Positions 41,025 through 50,347 are shown, numbered from the stretch's first letter. The stretch is DNA of 64,000 nt from Nocardia nova (GCF_002933465.1 NZ_PSZE01000013.1:101155-165154); one strand, 5' to 3'. Notes: generated by a model from the sequence alone, not told the origin. Translations and numbers: made by a program.

Positions 41025-42122
41025 ATGCGTATCCAAGCCGCTGTGATCGAGTCGCCCGATACCGCCTTCACCATTGACGACGTCGACCTCGAGGCGCCGT
41101 GCGCCGACGAGATACTGGTCCGGATCACCGCCGCAGGACTGTGTCACACCGACCTGAGTTCGCGGGCGCGATGGCCGCAACAGCTCTCCCCCATGGTGTT
41201 CGGGCACGAGGGAACCGGGATCGTGGAGGCCATCGGTGCGGAGGTGACCGGGCTCGTGGTGGGTGATGCCGTATGTCTGACCTTCGACAGCTGCGGCGTC
41301 TGCGCGCCGTGCTCCACCGGGCACCCCGCCTACTGCACCGATTTTCAGGTGCTGAACTCCTCCGGCGGCCGCCGCGACCGCACCACACCGCTTTCGCGCG
41401 CGGGCGAACCCGTGTTCAGCGGGTTCTTCGGGCAGTCCAGTTTCGCCACCTACGCCATCGCGCGCGAGCGGAACACCGTCAAGGTCCCGGCAGATCTGCC
41501 GCCCGCCGTCGCCGCTCCGCTCGGCTGCGGCGTGCAGACAGGCGCCGGAGCCGTGCTCAACGTGCTGCGCGCCGAGGCAGGTTCATCGTTGGTCGTGATC
41601 GGCGCGGGCGGGGTGGGCCTCAGTGCGGTGATGGCCGCCGTCGCCGTGGGCTGTTCGCCGGTGATCGCCGTCGATCCAGTGGCCTCGCGTCGGGAATTGG
41701 CGGTGGAAGTAGGTGCCGCGGCAGCCCTGGACCCGATCTCGACCGACGACATCGTGGCCGGCATTCGCGAACTCACCGGCGGCGGAAGCGATTACAGCGT
41801 CGACACCACGGGCCGCGCGGAAATGATCAACCAGGCGGTCGCTGCCCTCCGGCCGCGGGGCAGCCTCGCCCTGGTCGGGTTGGGCGCCCAGGTGGCCCTC
41901 GACCTCCCGCCACTGCTGCTCAAGGGCGTCAGCGTGCACGGAGTAATCGAAGGGGACTCCGATCCCGCCGAATTCATTCCCCGATTGGTCGAACTTCACC
42001 GACAGGGCCTGTTGCCCGTCGAACGGCTCGTCACGGAATTCCCCTTCGCCGATATCGAAGCGGCCGTCGAGGCGATGCGCCAGGGGCGGGTCGTCAAACC
42101 CGTGCTCATCTTCGGCTCATAA
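41025..42122 (+). CDS. Zinc-dependent alcohol dehydrogenase (MDR family)
   Basis: 365 aa. Catalytic zinc ligands: Cys in GLCHTDLS (near 38) and the His/Glu of GHEGTG (near 62). The structural zinc site is CGVCAPCSTGHPAYC at about 88-102. The Rossmann motif VIGAGGVGLSA lies near 190. The sequence resembles aryl/benzyl-alcohol and AdhB-like NAD-dependent dehydrogenases, so a primary alcohol to aldehyde reaction is likely. The start codon is 3 nt after the DUF4334 stop; both belong to the TetR-controlled operon with the palindromes at 39886 and 40483. Confidence 0.9.
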   Translation: MRIQAAVIESPDTAFTIDDVDLEAPCADEILVRITAAGLCHTDLSSRARWPQQLSPMVFGHEGTGIVEAIGAEVTGLVVGDAVCLTFDSCGVCAPCSTGHPAYCTDFQVLNSSGGRRDRTTPLSRAGEPVFSGFFGQSSFATYAIARERNTVKVPADLPPAVAAPLGCGVQTGAGAVLNVLRAEAGSSLVVIGAGGVGLSAVMAAVAVGCSPVIAVDPVASRRELAVEVGAAAALDPISTDDIVAGIRELTGGGSDYSVDTTGRAEMINQAVAALRPRGSLALVGLGAQVALDLPPLLLKGVSVHGVIEGDSDPAEFIPRLVELHRQGLLPVERLVTEFPFADIEAAVEAMRQGRVVKPVLIFGS

Positions 42123-42143
42123 CTCCCCGGACGCGAGGTCACT

Positions 42144-42605
42144 TCAGCGACCGGTTCCCCCGGTGCGATCGCGGTAGGCCGCGGCCTTCGGTTCGATTGC
42201 GCGAGCGGCACTTTCCAGCGCGGCGATCAGTTCTTTCGCCTCGGCGTCGGGCAGGTCCGCGAACAGCGTGAGCAATGTGGGCGTGGCGTCCAACTCGGGG
42301 GAATCGGCGAGCAATTTCACCAGCGCGGGCGTGCCCGTCACCAGACTGCGTCTGCGATCGCCCGGATCTGTTCCGATTTCCACGAGCCCTCGCCCCGACA
42401 GTTCCGCGACGACCGTGGACACCCGGCTCTGCGCGAATCCGGAGCGACGGGCGATTTCGCCGACGGTCAGGCCGTCCTGCACCCGCAGGCAGTCGAGGAC
42501 GGCCACCTCCGTACCGGTCAGCGAGTTGTCCACGGCCAAATGCATCGAAGTCAGTGCGGCATTCGACAGCGCCCGCCCCAGCCGACGCAACTCCGACAGA
42601 TCCAT
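42144..42605 (-). CDS. MarR-family transcriptional regulator
   Basis: 153 aa from ATG 42605. The winged helix spans about residues 30-95: LTGTEVAVLDCLRVQDGLTV, then EIARRSGFAQSRVSTVVAEL, ending in the wing GRGLVEIGTDPGDRRRSL, whose DxxDRR-like element is the MarR hallmark. A longer in-frame reading exists but carries no ribosome site. It is divergent from the broken CaiB gene at 42703, and the gap has TACATCTGT repeats. It probably controlled that gene and the AtuA-type gene after it. Confidence 0.85.
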   Translation of the reverse strand: MDLSELRRLGRALSNAALTSMHLAVDNSLTGTEVAVLDCLRVQDGLTVGEIARRSGFAQSRVSTVVAELSGRGLVEIGTDPGDRRRSLVTGTPALVKLLADSPELDATPTLLTLFADLPDAEAKELIAALESAARAIEPKAAAYRDRTGGTGR

Positions 42606-42638
42606 GCGCCCAGTATCCCAAATCGGTAGGTGACAACT

Positions 42639-42661
42639 TACATCTGTCATGATACATCTGT
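42639..42661. promoter_or_regulatory. Direct repeat TACATCTGT x2, candidate MarR operator
   Basis: Two copies of TACATCTGT at 42639 and 42653, start to start 14 bp, in the divergent gap between the MarR and CaiB genes; TCATGA lies between them. Confidence 0.5.
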
Positions 42662-42702
42662 AGTGATGCTTTTCCTTGCTCCCTCTCGTCTCAGGAGTCC
42701 AC

Positions 42703-44195
42703 GTGACCGATCCGCTGACCGCCCGGCTCACGGCCGCCATCGCCGCCCCGGCGTCCGACGACGCGTTCGATCCGGTCACCGAGCTCGCGAACGTGCTCGG
42801 CCCGCTCGGGATGTCGGCCACCGACGCCGGTGGGTCGCTGACCTTCCACGGCGCCGACCCGATCGTCCCGAGCACACTGCGGCTGGGCGGGGCGGCCGCG
42901 ATCGCACTGGCGGCCAAATCGGTGGCAGTAGCCAAGTTGTGGCGGCTGCGGGGCGGAAACGAACAGGACATCACCGTCGATCTGCGCTCGGCGCCTGTGC
43001 CCGATGTATGAGAAGAAATGGGAACTGCTCGGCGGGTATGCCCCCGGTATGAGCGCGATCGCCGATAACGGTCTGAGCCTCACCTTCCACCGCACCGCCG
43101 ACGACCGATGGATGATGCCGGTCAATCTCTACCCCAAATTGAACGTCGCGGCGCAGCGACTGCTCGGAACCCCCGACGACCGGTCGGCGGTAGCCGCGGC
43201 CATCTCACGCTGGAAGGCAAGCGAACTCGAGGACGCCGCCGAGGAGGCCGGCGTGGTCATCCCCATGGTCCGCAGCGCCTCGGAGTTTCTCGAAGAAGCG
43301 CATTATCGTGAGGTACTGGCGACGATGCCGCTGATCCGATCACCAAGATCGGCGACAGCGACCCCGAGCCATTGGCCGCGGGGGTTTCCGATCCGCTCCA
43401 GGGAATTCGGGCACTGGGGTTGGGGCACGTCATCGCCGGTGCCGGAGCAGGGCGCGCACTGGCACTGCACGGTGCGGACGTGCTGAATCTGTGGCGCCCC
43501 AACGAAATCGAACACGACGCCACCTATTACACGGCCAACGTCGGTATGCGTTCGTCGACCGTCGACCCTTACTCCGGGGACGGGGCGGCGCGTATCCGGT
43601 CGCTGCTCGCTGACGCCGACGTCTTCTTTGCGAACCGTCGCCCCGGCTACCTCGACAAGATCGGACTTTCCGCAGCAGAAGCCGCGCACCTGCGGCCCGG
43701 CATCTGCACGCGACGGTGTCATTGCACGGCGAGCGCGGCCCATGGGCGCAACGCATCGGGTTCGATCAGGTCGCCGGCGCCGTCAGCGGAATGATGGAAC
43801 TCGAAGGAACCGACGGCAAACCCGCGCTGCCGCCGATCGGAGTGGTCAACGACTACATCGTGTCCTGGCTGCTTGCCGCCGGCATCGTCGAGGCGTTGAT
43901 GCGTCGCGCCGAGCACGGCGGAAGCTACCGCGTCCACCTGTCCCTGACCCGAGTCGCAGTCTGGGTCCTCGGACTCGGCATCTTCGACAAGGACTACGCC
44001 CGCAGCATCGCGGGTCCGGGCGAACTCCACGCCTATCTGCCGCCGGAGACCTTCACCGCGGACACCCCGCTGGGGCGCTACCAAGGCGTCACCGACCAAG
44101 TGGTGATGTCGCAGACGCCCGGCCACTACCGAACGGTCCTCGTGCCCCGCGGCTCGAGCCGCCCCGAATGGCTACCACGAAACCTCACGAACTGA
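42703..44195 (+). pseudogene. CaiB/BaiF CoA-transferase broken by three frameshifts
   Basis: One gene in four frame segments. The first opens at GTG 42703 after AGGAG and reads to SAPVPDV (stop at 43011). The second resumes near 43004 with MYEKKWELLGGYAPG and runs to about 43330. The third reads DPLQGIRALGLGHVIAGAGAG and later ANRRPGYLDKIGLS to about 43700. The fourth reads VSLHGERGPWAQRIGFDQVA and runs to 44195. The domain order is that of an intact CaiB/BaiF protein of about 490 residues, so this is recent decay or sequencing error rather than a gene remnant. It lies just upstream of the AtuA-type gene. Confidence 0.82.
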
Positions 44196-44206
44196 AAGCC
44201 GTTGAC

Positions 44207-45973
44207 ATGAACGAAAATTCCATACGGATAGCGAACTTCTCCGGCTACCTGGGCGACCGCTTCACCGCCCTGAGCGAAGCACTGGCCGGGGACCCGGTCG
44301 ATGTCCTGGTCGGCGACTATCTGGCCGAGATCACGATGGCCGGCGTCTCTGCCGGATTCACCTCCGACCCGAAAGCCCTCGGCGACTTCTTCGCCAAATA
44401 CTTTCTCGACCAGCTCCGCCCCCACCTGCGCACCATCGAGGAACGCGGCATCAAGGTAGTCGTCAACGCCGGTGCGTTCAATCCCGCCGGACTGGCCGAG
44501 GCGGTGCGCGCCGATATCGACACTGCCGGAACGCATCTCACCGTCGCTCACGTCGACGGCGACGATCTACTCGACCGGCTCGATGAACTCCGCGACGCCG
44601 GGCACCTGTTCGGCCACCTGGACACCGGCGAGCCATTCACCGCACACGGCGAAAATCCTCTGGCCGCCAACGCCTATCTCGGCGGCTGGGGCATCACCGC
44701 CGCACTCGCGGGCGGCGCGGATATCGTCATCTGCGGCCGCGTCACCGATGCCTCCCTGGTCCTCGGACCGGCGGCCTGGTGGCACGACTGGGCGCCCGAC
44801 GCGTGGGACGAGCTCGCGGGCGCGGTCGTGGCCGGTCACATCATCGAGTGCGGTGCACAGGCCGTCGGCGGAAATTTCGCCGGCTTCACGGCACTGCCGC
44901 GGTTCGTCACCCCGGGCTTCCCGATCGCCGAAATCGCCGCTGACGGAAGCAGTGTCATCACCAAGCACAGCACCGACGAAGGAGCGGTCACCGTCGACAC
45001 GGTCACCGCGCAACTCGTCTACGAGATCCAGGGTCCCCGCTACCTGAACCCCGACGTCACCGTGCATCTCGACACCGTCGAACTCGAACAACTCGGACCG
45101 GACCGCGTGCGGGTGCACTCCGCGGTGGGTTCTCCCCCGCCGCCGACCACCAAGGTGTCGATCTTCACGCCGGGCGGATACCGGATCGCGATCAACACCT
45201 ACCTCACCGGGCTGGATATCGACGCCAAATTCGAGCTGTTGGTAGCCCAGCTCGAGGACTTGGCCGCAGACACCGAAATCGACGACCTCGCGGTGTCGCG
45301 CTTGGGCCGGCCCGAAACCGATCCACAGAACCAGGACGCCGCGACCGTGTGCGTTCGGATCGCCGCCACCGCGCCTACCCGTGAGCCGCTGTTCCACCTC
45401 CAGCGATCGTTCGGCGCGCTGGGCCTCAGCAGTTTTCCCGGATACATGGGTGGGGACACCAGCGGGCCGAAGCCGATCATCGAGTACTGGCCGGGCGTGC
45501 TCCCCCAAGAGGCAGTACCGCACCGCGTCGTGTTCGCCGACGGTGACCAGCAGACCATCGCACCTCCGGCCAAGACCGAACAGTTCACCGGCCAGCCTGT
45601 CCACGAAGAACCCGGCAGCCATCAACCGGGACCGACCGAGCGAGCCCCCTTGGGGCGCATCGCCTTCGCGCGCAGCGGCGACAAGGGCGGCAACAGCAAC
45701 GTCGGAATCTGGACCGACGACCCGCGCGCCTGGCCGTGGTTGCGCTCGCTGCTGACCACCGAACGACTGACCGAATTGCTGCCCGAGGCCGCCAACGCGG
45801 GGGTACTCCGGCACGAGTTTCCGCACCTGCGCGCCGTCCATTTCGTCCTCCCCGGACTCCTGGGACGCGGCGGCTCGAGCAACCTCCGGCTCGACAGCAT
45901 CGGAAAAGCGGTCAGCGAGTACGTCCGCGCACGCTTCGTCGACATTCCGGTCGAACTGCTCGAACCACGGTGA
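44207..45973 (+). CDS. AtuA-type (acyclic terpene utilisation, DUF1446) protein
   Basis: 588 aa. Residues 1-450 are the AtuA/DUF1446 core (IRIANFSGYLGDR, LVGDYLAEITMA, VNAGAFNPAGLAE, GGADIVICGRVTDASLVLGP). The C-terminal domain after about 485 shows APLGRIAFARSGDKGGNSNVG, the small AtuA-like C-terminal module. In Pseudomonas, AtuA belongs to the citronellol/geranylate pathway, but its reaction is still unproven, and AtuA-like proteins occur in other acyl-CoA clusters. ATG 44207 is 11 nt after the end of the broken CaiB gene, so the two were probably one operon under the MarR regulator. Confidence 0.85.
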   Translation: MNENSIRIANFSGYLGDRFTALSEALAGDPVDVLVGDYLAEITMAGVSAGFTSDPKALGDFFAKYFLDQLRPHLRTIEERGIKVVVNAGAFNPAGLAEAVRADIDTAGTHLTVAHVDGDDLLDRLDELRDAGHLFGHLDTGEPFTAHGENPLAANAYLGGWGITAALAGGADIVICGRVTDASLVLGPAAWWHDWAPDAWDELAGAVVAGHIIECGAQAVGGNFAGFTALPRFVTPGFPIAEIAADGSSVITKHSTDEGAVTVDTVTAQLVYEIQGPRYLNPDVTVHLDTVELEQLGPDRVRVHSAVGSPPPPTTKVSIFTPGGYRIAINTYLTGLDIDAKFELLVAQLEDLAADTEIDDLAVSRLGRPETDPQNQDAATVCVRIAATAPTREPLFHLQRSFGALGLSSFPGYMGGDTSGPKPIIEYWPGVLPQEAVPHRVVFADGDQQTIAPPAKTEQFTGQPVHEEPGSHQPGPTERAPLGRIAFARSGDKGGNSNVGIWTDDPRAWPWLRSLLTTERLTELLPEAANAGVLRHEFPHLRAVHFVLPGLLGRGGSSNLRLDSIGKAVSEYVRARFVDIPVELLEPR

Positions 45974-46544
45974 CCCCATATGAGCGCATCGGGTAGCTCG
46001 AGGGCACGCACGGAGTTTTCAGAAACGTGACCACCGGAACCAGACCCCGCACCATGGACAAATCATGGCCGATTTCGGACCCGGTTGACGCCGACCGTGC
46101 GTCCGAGCACCGCCTCGATTCCGGTCAGCCGGCCTTCCAGTTGAGTCCCGACGAACAACGACGAATCGAGGCGGCTCATGGTGAGGTCGACGATGCCGGT
46201 CAAATTCGCGAGTCGCCGCGCATCCACTTCGACAAGGTTTCTTTCGGCCATCGACGAGCGGACAACGCGAATGCTCGACGGCATCGAGCGCATCGAAGGC
46301 CGCAACCTGCCGACGAGGCCCCGGCGAATGTCCCCTACCGACACGGACACCTGCCCGCGGTCCCCGAAGGAGACCGGCTGGCAGTGCCTGTCAGGAATCG
46401 TCAGCCAGGAGGCGCGGTGCCGTTCATCATGGGCAGATGGTACGAACCCCGCACGGCTGAACGAGAAGCAGGCCGACGTCCTCGAATGGATCGTGAATTC
46501 AATAAGCGCAGCACAATGTTGAAGACCAGCCCTATCCGGACTCG
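45974..46544. other. Gap at the left side of the integration scar, gene remnants only
   Basis: Frames are open on both strands but show no start with a ribosome site and no family pattern. One plus-strand stretch near 46450-46520 encodes LNEKQADVLEWIVN, a helix typical of small actinobacterial winged-helix proteins, in a truncated context. I call no intact gene here. Confidence 0.4.
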
Positions 46545-46588
46545 TGGAGCCTAGGGGAATCGAACCCCTAACCCCTGCCTCACAAAGG
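46545..46588 (-). tRNA. 3' part of a tRNA-Ala gene, probable attachment site of an integrative element
   Basis: Read on the minus strand it ends AGGGG-TTCGATT-CCCCT-AGGCTCC-A: a perfect 5-bp T stem, the T loop, the 3' acceptor strand and discriminator base of actinobacterial tRNA-Ala. Part of the anticodon arm is still similar; D arm and 5' acceptor strand are absent. A partial tRNA like this is left behind when an element integrates into the tRNA 3' end. The missing 5' side lies to the right, so the element occupies the right part of the window. Confidence 0.75.
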
Positions 46589-47057
46589 TCGAGCTGAAAC
46601 GTTCGATGCAACGTCTCCGCCGGTAGAAACAGGAATTTCACGAGATTTCGCGCAATATTCCGTCGAAAAACATACCTGTTCTCTGCTGACGCCGTCAATA
46701 TCCCATCGCTGCTGCTGACGGCGTCAGCACATGAATGGACCACACGTGACGGGTCGCTAGGAGGGTGTCGCGCTAGACCACGCTCAAGCGGCGATGTGTA
46801 CCTCACGAGTTCCATGCAGACGACGGTGCAGGCATCTTCTATCGCAATTCATGTGACCTGCAACACATTTCCCTCGCAGATGAGGAGGTCTGTGCACGAT
46901 GCGTGACACAACTGTGCGTTTTGCCTATCGACAGGTTCCGGATGGCGGTGTTCGATGGACGCAACTATCTCGACACCAGCCACGACCAGAGACGTTGTTG
47001 CGCACCTGCTCTGGCGATCTCCACAGCGCAGCGGCGGTCGGAGGGAATTGGAACCCT
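46589..47057. other. Element left end, no gene; contains a strong inverted repeat
   Basis: No convincing coding sequence. It is less GC-rich than its surroundings and holds the 13-bp inverted repeat at 46685-46728. Confidence 0.45.
46685..46728. repeat. 13-bp perfect inverted repeat near the attachment scar
   Basis: GCTGACGCCGTCA (46685-46697) and TGACGGCGTCAGC (46716-46728), spacer 18 bp, about 100 bp from the tRNA fragment. It could be an arm-type recombinase site, a regulator site or a hairpin. Confidence 0.55.
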
Positions 47058-47669
47058 ATGAGCGTCGATACAACTTGTCCCTCTTGCGGATACGACGACT
47101 GTGTGCAAAGCGTTCCTGCGATCCGCGCTTCGGGTACCTCGACGGTTTATGGAACCGACTACTACTCCGGCGTAGGTGTGAGCTCGGCAGGTTTGGTGCC
47201 GGTAATCGGCTCGTCCATCGTTGAGCGAACCCAATCCAGCCATCTCGCGCAATCGCTCGCGCCCGAGCCCGCGTTCCGCGGTGCCGGGCGCCTCACTGCC
47301 CTGGCTTTGGCCTTAGGGGTGCCGGCCGGAGTGAATCTCCTCATCGCGGTGGTGGTGCTGGTCAGGCCACATCCTGACATCTCGACTGCCGCGATCGTGG
47401 TAGGGATGTTCGGTCTTGCGCTCTTGCTCGCCCTGCCGTCACTACTGATCTTGTGGTTTGCGTTCCGGAGGCTGCGACGGTCGGCCCGAATTCGCCGTGG
47501 TGCGCCTGCGGCTTATGCGGTGTGGCGCGCCGGGGTGTACTGCCATCGATGCGGCATGTGCTTTTGGCCCTTCGCACCGGCCGCCGGGATCCCGGTGCGG
47601 CATCCGGTGCCCCCGGGCGGTTTCCAGGGGATCGTCTGGAACACCGGGGGTTATCTCAACGACGCGTGA
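47058..47669 (+). CDS. Two-TM membrane protein with zinc-ribbon-like cysteines, unknown function
   Basis: 203 aa from ATG 47058, the start nearest a purine-rich stretch; an upstream frame from 46899 is unconvincing. The N terminus carries CPSCGYDDC (residues 7-15) and the C-terminal part CHRCGMC (162-168), which may together form one metal site. Two hydrophobic segments at about 79-102 and 110-136 indicate a membrane hairpin with both ends on the same side, followed by a basic stretch RRLRRSARIRR suggesting a cytoplasmic C terminus. I do not recognise the family. First gene of the element from the left. Confidence 0.7.
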   Translation: MSVDTTCPSCGYDDCVQSVPAIRASGTSTVYGTDYYSGVGVSSAGLVPVIGSSIVERTQSSHLAQSLAPEPAFRGAGRLTALALALGVPAGVNLLIAVVVLVRPHPDISTAAIVVGMFGLALLLALPSLLILWFAFRRLRRSARIRRGAPAAYAVWRAGVYCHRCGMCFWPFAPAAGIPVRHPVPPGGFQGIVWNTGGYLNDA

Positions 47670-47754
47670 TCTCCACTGACACGAGTCGTAGGCCACTACC
47701 GTCGCCACGCCGAGCTTGCTGGCGGGCCGTCGGCTCGCCGGTCCGCTCGGCGGG

Positions 47755-48258
47755 CTATTGCCCGGATGCCGGTTTCGGCGATCGCTCTGCCAATTCCGCA
47801 GACCGCTGCGGCTCGTTGAGTCTCTGCTCGCTCTGACGATGTGTCGTCTGCACACCGGGTTCAGGCTCTGCCCGCCCGGCGGCAAGTAGTTGGCGCGCGC
47901 CTTTGACGCTGATTTCGAGCAGTTCGGCGATGTCGTCGGTGCTACATCCCTGCTCGTTCATGCGCGCCACAGCCGCCGCCTGCCTGTCGTGGTGTACCGC
48001 GATTTCAGTTGCGGCGGCCTGTTCGAGGTGGCGGATCTTGTCGCGCAACGCACGGACGCGGCGGTCGCGGCGCTGTTCAATCGTCGAAATCGCCTGCCAC
48101 GCAGACCAATACTCCCGCACCGCGTCGCTGACATTCTGTTCGCGCCGACGTTCGACCGCGCGGCGGCGATCCAATACTTCCCGCGAATGACGCAGTTGGC
48201 CAGCGAGCTTCCCGCCGTCTGGTCCACGTTCGCTCCTGCTCGCCCGGGGGTCGTTCAT
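47755..48258 (-). CDS. Coiled-coil protein with a C-terminal HTH-like segment, unknown function
   Basis: 167 aa from ATG 48258 with GGGAG eight bases upstream. Residues 20-95 are highly charged and helical (RHSREVLDRRRAVERRREQN and onward), likely a coiled coil. Residues 100-125 (GCSTDDIAELLEISVKGARQ) look like the helix-turn-helix of sigma region 4 or resolvase-type proteins. The tail is polar. It is the only minus-strand gene of the element's coding block and could be its regulator or a small DNA-binding accessory. No family identified. Confidence 0.68.
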   Translation of the reverse strand: MNDPRASRSERGPDGGKLAGQLRHSREVLDRRRAVERRREQNVSDAVREYWSAWQAISTIEQRRDRRVRALRDKIRHLEQAAATEIAVHHDRQAAAVARMNEQGCSTDDIAELLEISVKGARQLLAAGRAEPEPGVQTTHRQSEQRLNEPQRSAELAERSPKPASGQ

Positions 48259-48448
48259 GTCGGGATCTCCCAAAATTCTGGGTGAGATCAACCCGAGCCT
48301 CGCAGTTCAACGATACGCCCACCGCCCGCCATCCGGCGGCGCCGCATCCGGCACATCGCGGTCAGAGGAAGCGACGTCAGCCGTCAACTCGCGGTCATGT
48401 CTCGCCTCCCCTTTTCTCTACTGCCCATTGCTGTCGAAAGGAGCCCCC

Positions 48449-49024
48449 GTGACCGAAAGCCAGCTCGACGAGGTCGCGAATGTCGCATCGGTGGTGTCTC
48501 GGTGTCTGTCCGATCTCGAGCCGGTGTTCGAGCAGATCGACTGGGCCGAGAACGAAATCGCCCGCGCGCAACGCCGCCATCCGCGCCACCGCAACACCCT
48601 CTATCACTCGTTCGGGTTGTTGATGCCGACCCATGAGCGGATGCGCCAGGAGTTCGTGTTCCGCTCGCACTGCCGTGAGTTGCTCGACCGCGTGGCCGCA
48701 GGTCTGTCTCCTGTTCCTGGGACCGCGGCCGAGGTCGCGCTCGCGGTCATGCAAGCCAGCCAGGAAGCCCCGCTCAACACTGCCGGATTCGGCCTCTACG
48801 TGCGCATGTGGATCCAGGCGGGATTCCCAGAGCTGGAGTCGGTGACCGGTTCGCACGAGCACTACGAAGCAATCGCCAAGTCCCGCATCGACGATCTCGA
48901 AGCCAAGACACGCACCCGCCTATCCGTGGCCGACCGTGCCCTGCGATCTATCGAATGTCCGGGCCGCCACCACGGCCAACCCGCCGACGACTGCGAGTAC
49001 GCCCGTCGCAGCCTGGCCGCCTGA
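48449..49024 (+). CDS. Helical protein of unknown function
   Basis: 191 aa from GTG 48449, preceded by AAAGGAG with good spacing. The sequence is mostly helical: VTESQLDEVANVASVVSRCL, then RHRNTLYHSFGLLMPTHERM and APLNTAGFGLYVRMWIQAGF. The end RSIECPGRHHGQPADDC has closely spaced Cys and His that might hold a metal. No signal peptide or membrane segment. The family is not recognised. It lies 129 nt before the first amidoligase gene and may be in the same transcript. Confidence 0.7.
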   Translation: MTESQLDEVANVASVVSRCLSDLEPVFEQIDWAENEIARAQRRHPRHRNTLYHSFGLLMPTHERMRQEFVFRSHCRELLDRVAAGLSPVPGTAAEVALAVMQASQEAPLNTAGFGLYVRMWIQAGFPELESVTGSHEHYEAIAKSRIDDLEAKTRTRLSVADRALRSIECPGRHHGQPADDCEYARRSLAA

Positions 49025-49153
49025 GCGAAGGCCGTAGTCCATATCGACTGCTCACCGTTTGTTCTTGCTTGCCCCTGTTCCTGTCCGTGTCCCCGCGCCG
49101 GTCGACTCCCCTTGTCGGCCGGCGCTTTTCTGTTGTGGAGGGTGTGTGCGTTC

Positions 49154-50347
49154 ATGACCGATCCGATTTTGGGTCCACCGTGCGCGGTCTGCGACGGCGC
49201 GGCAGCCGGTACGGAGCTGTGCATCGCGAATTCCGCTGTGTGCGACTCGTGTTGGCAACAGCTACCCCGCTGCGCCTACTGCCGGACCCCCTCCTTGCGG
49301 TTGACACGCACTGCCGACGAGGCCGAGTTGTGCGCGCACTGCCTGACCGGGTGGGCCAGGTGTGTGTCGTGCCAGGAGTTGACCGGACCCCAGTTGCGCA
49401 CCGATACCGATGACCCGGTGTGCGCGCGGTGCGCGAGCGTGTTGTTCGCCGCGTGTTTCAGCTGCGGGCGGTTCACTGCCGAGAGCCGCTACATCTCCGG
49501 CGGGCACCGCGCCTGCCCGACCTGCGCCAGCCGACTCCGCGCCTGCCCAGATTGCGGCACCCTCGTCCAACCCGGACACCGATGCGACGGGTGCACCGCC
49601 CGCGGGAAGGTGTGGAACTACACCTACCGCCCCGACCCCCACTTCCACGGCACCGGACCCCTGTATCTGGGGCTCGAACTGGAAATCATCGTCCCCGAAC
49701 ACCGCTTCGACACCTGCGCCACCCTGGCCACCGACCACCTCGCCGGCCTCGGATATCTGAAACGCGACTCTTCCATCAGGCCGTCCGGGTTCGAGCTCGT
49801 CACTCACCCCCTCTCCTACCGGTATGCGATCGAGTCGTTTCCCTGGCCGCTGCTCGACCAACTGCACCGGCTGGGGTGTGAGGCCGACACGTCAGTGGGG
49901 CTGCACGTGCACGCCAGCCGGGCCGGGTTCGACAACCCGGCACACGTGTATCGATGGCTGAAACTGTTGTACCGCAACGAGGAAGCGGTCACCCGGTTGG
50001 CGCGCCGCCGCACCCATTACGCCCAGTTCGACAGCGCCGCCCGCGCGCGTGCCCGCGACACGGCCAAGGGGCCGCAGCACGCGCTGGGGCTGGAGCGGTA
50101 TCAGGCGATCAATCCGCTGCCGCGCAACACCCTGGAGGTGCGGGTGTTCGCCAGCTCGCTGCATGTGCAGCAGGTACAGGCCGCGCTCGCGTTCACCGCC
50201 GCCTCCATCGACTACACCCGCGGCCTGCGGGTCGCCGACATCCGCGCCGGCGCCTGGGACTGGGCCCGCTTCGCCACCTGGGTCACCACCCGCCCCGACT
50301 ACCAGCCGCTGGCTCAGGAGATGGAGGCCCTCCAATGTGCCTGCTGA
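49154..50347 (+). CDS. Zinc-ribbon array fused to a GS-fold amidoligase (Amidoligase_2-like), copy 1
   Basis: 397 aa from ATG 49154 (TGGAGGG upstream). Residues 10-147 hold some ten CxxC pairs at short regular intervals, a tandem zinc-ribbon array. Residues 155-390 form a glutamine-synthetase-fold amidoligase: GLELEI (173-178, metal-binding Glu pair), RDSSIRPSGFELVTHP (the D-S-I...G-E-L-V pattern of the family), TSVGLHVHAS (His251, His253) and NTLEVRVF with the conserved Arg. These enzymes join a carboxylate to an amine using ATP. The stop overlaps the next gene, a class II glutamine amidotransferase, by 13 nt, suggesting the amine is glutamine-derived ammonia. Substrate unknown. Confidence 0.82.
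   Translation: MTDPILGPPCAVCDGAAAGTELCIANSAVCDSCWQQLPRCAYCRTPSLRLTRTADEAELCAHCLTGWARCVSCQELTGPQLRTDTDDPVCARCASVLFAACFSCGRFTAESRYISGGHRACPTCASRLRACPDCGTLVQPGHRCDGCTARGKVWNYTYRPDPHFHGTGPLYLGLELEIIVPEHRFDTCATLATDHLAGLGYLKRDSSIRPSGFELVTHPLSYRYAIESFPWPLLDQLHRLGCEADTSVGLHVHASRAGFDNPAHVYRWLKLLYRNEEAVTRLARRRTHYAQFDSAARARARDTAKGPQHALGLERYQAINPLPRNTLEVRVFASSLHVQQVQAALAFTAASIDYTRGLRVADIRAGAWDWARFATWVTTRPDYQPLAQEMEALQCAC

Noticed and set aside
1..46000. Steroid (cholesterol) catabolic cluster
   Set aside because: FadA5-, Ltp2- and FadE34-like proteins are present, but no ring-degradation enzymes (KstD, KshA/B, HsaA-D) or KstR palindrome were seen, so the resemblance is at the family level only.
46027..46554. 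175-codon plus-strand frame left of the tRNA fragment
   Set aside because: No ribosome site and Arg/His-rich composition; only a short LNEKQADVLEWI piece in another frame looks protein-like.
46545..46660. Complete tRNA gene
   Set aside because: Only the T arm, 3' acceptor strand and part of the anticodon arm can be aligned; D arm and 5' acceptor strand are missing.
46063..46815. 250-codon minus-strand frame spanning the tRNA-Ala fragment
   Set aside because: It translates the tRNA remnant itself and shows no domain; treated as noise, though its last 62 codons might be a decayed gene.
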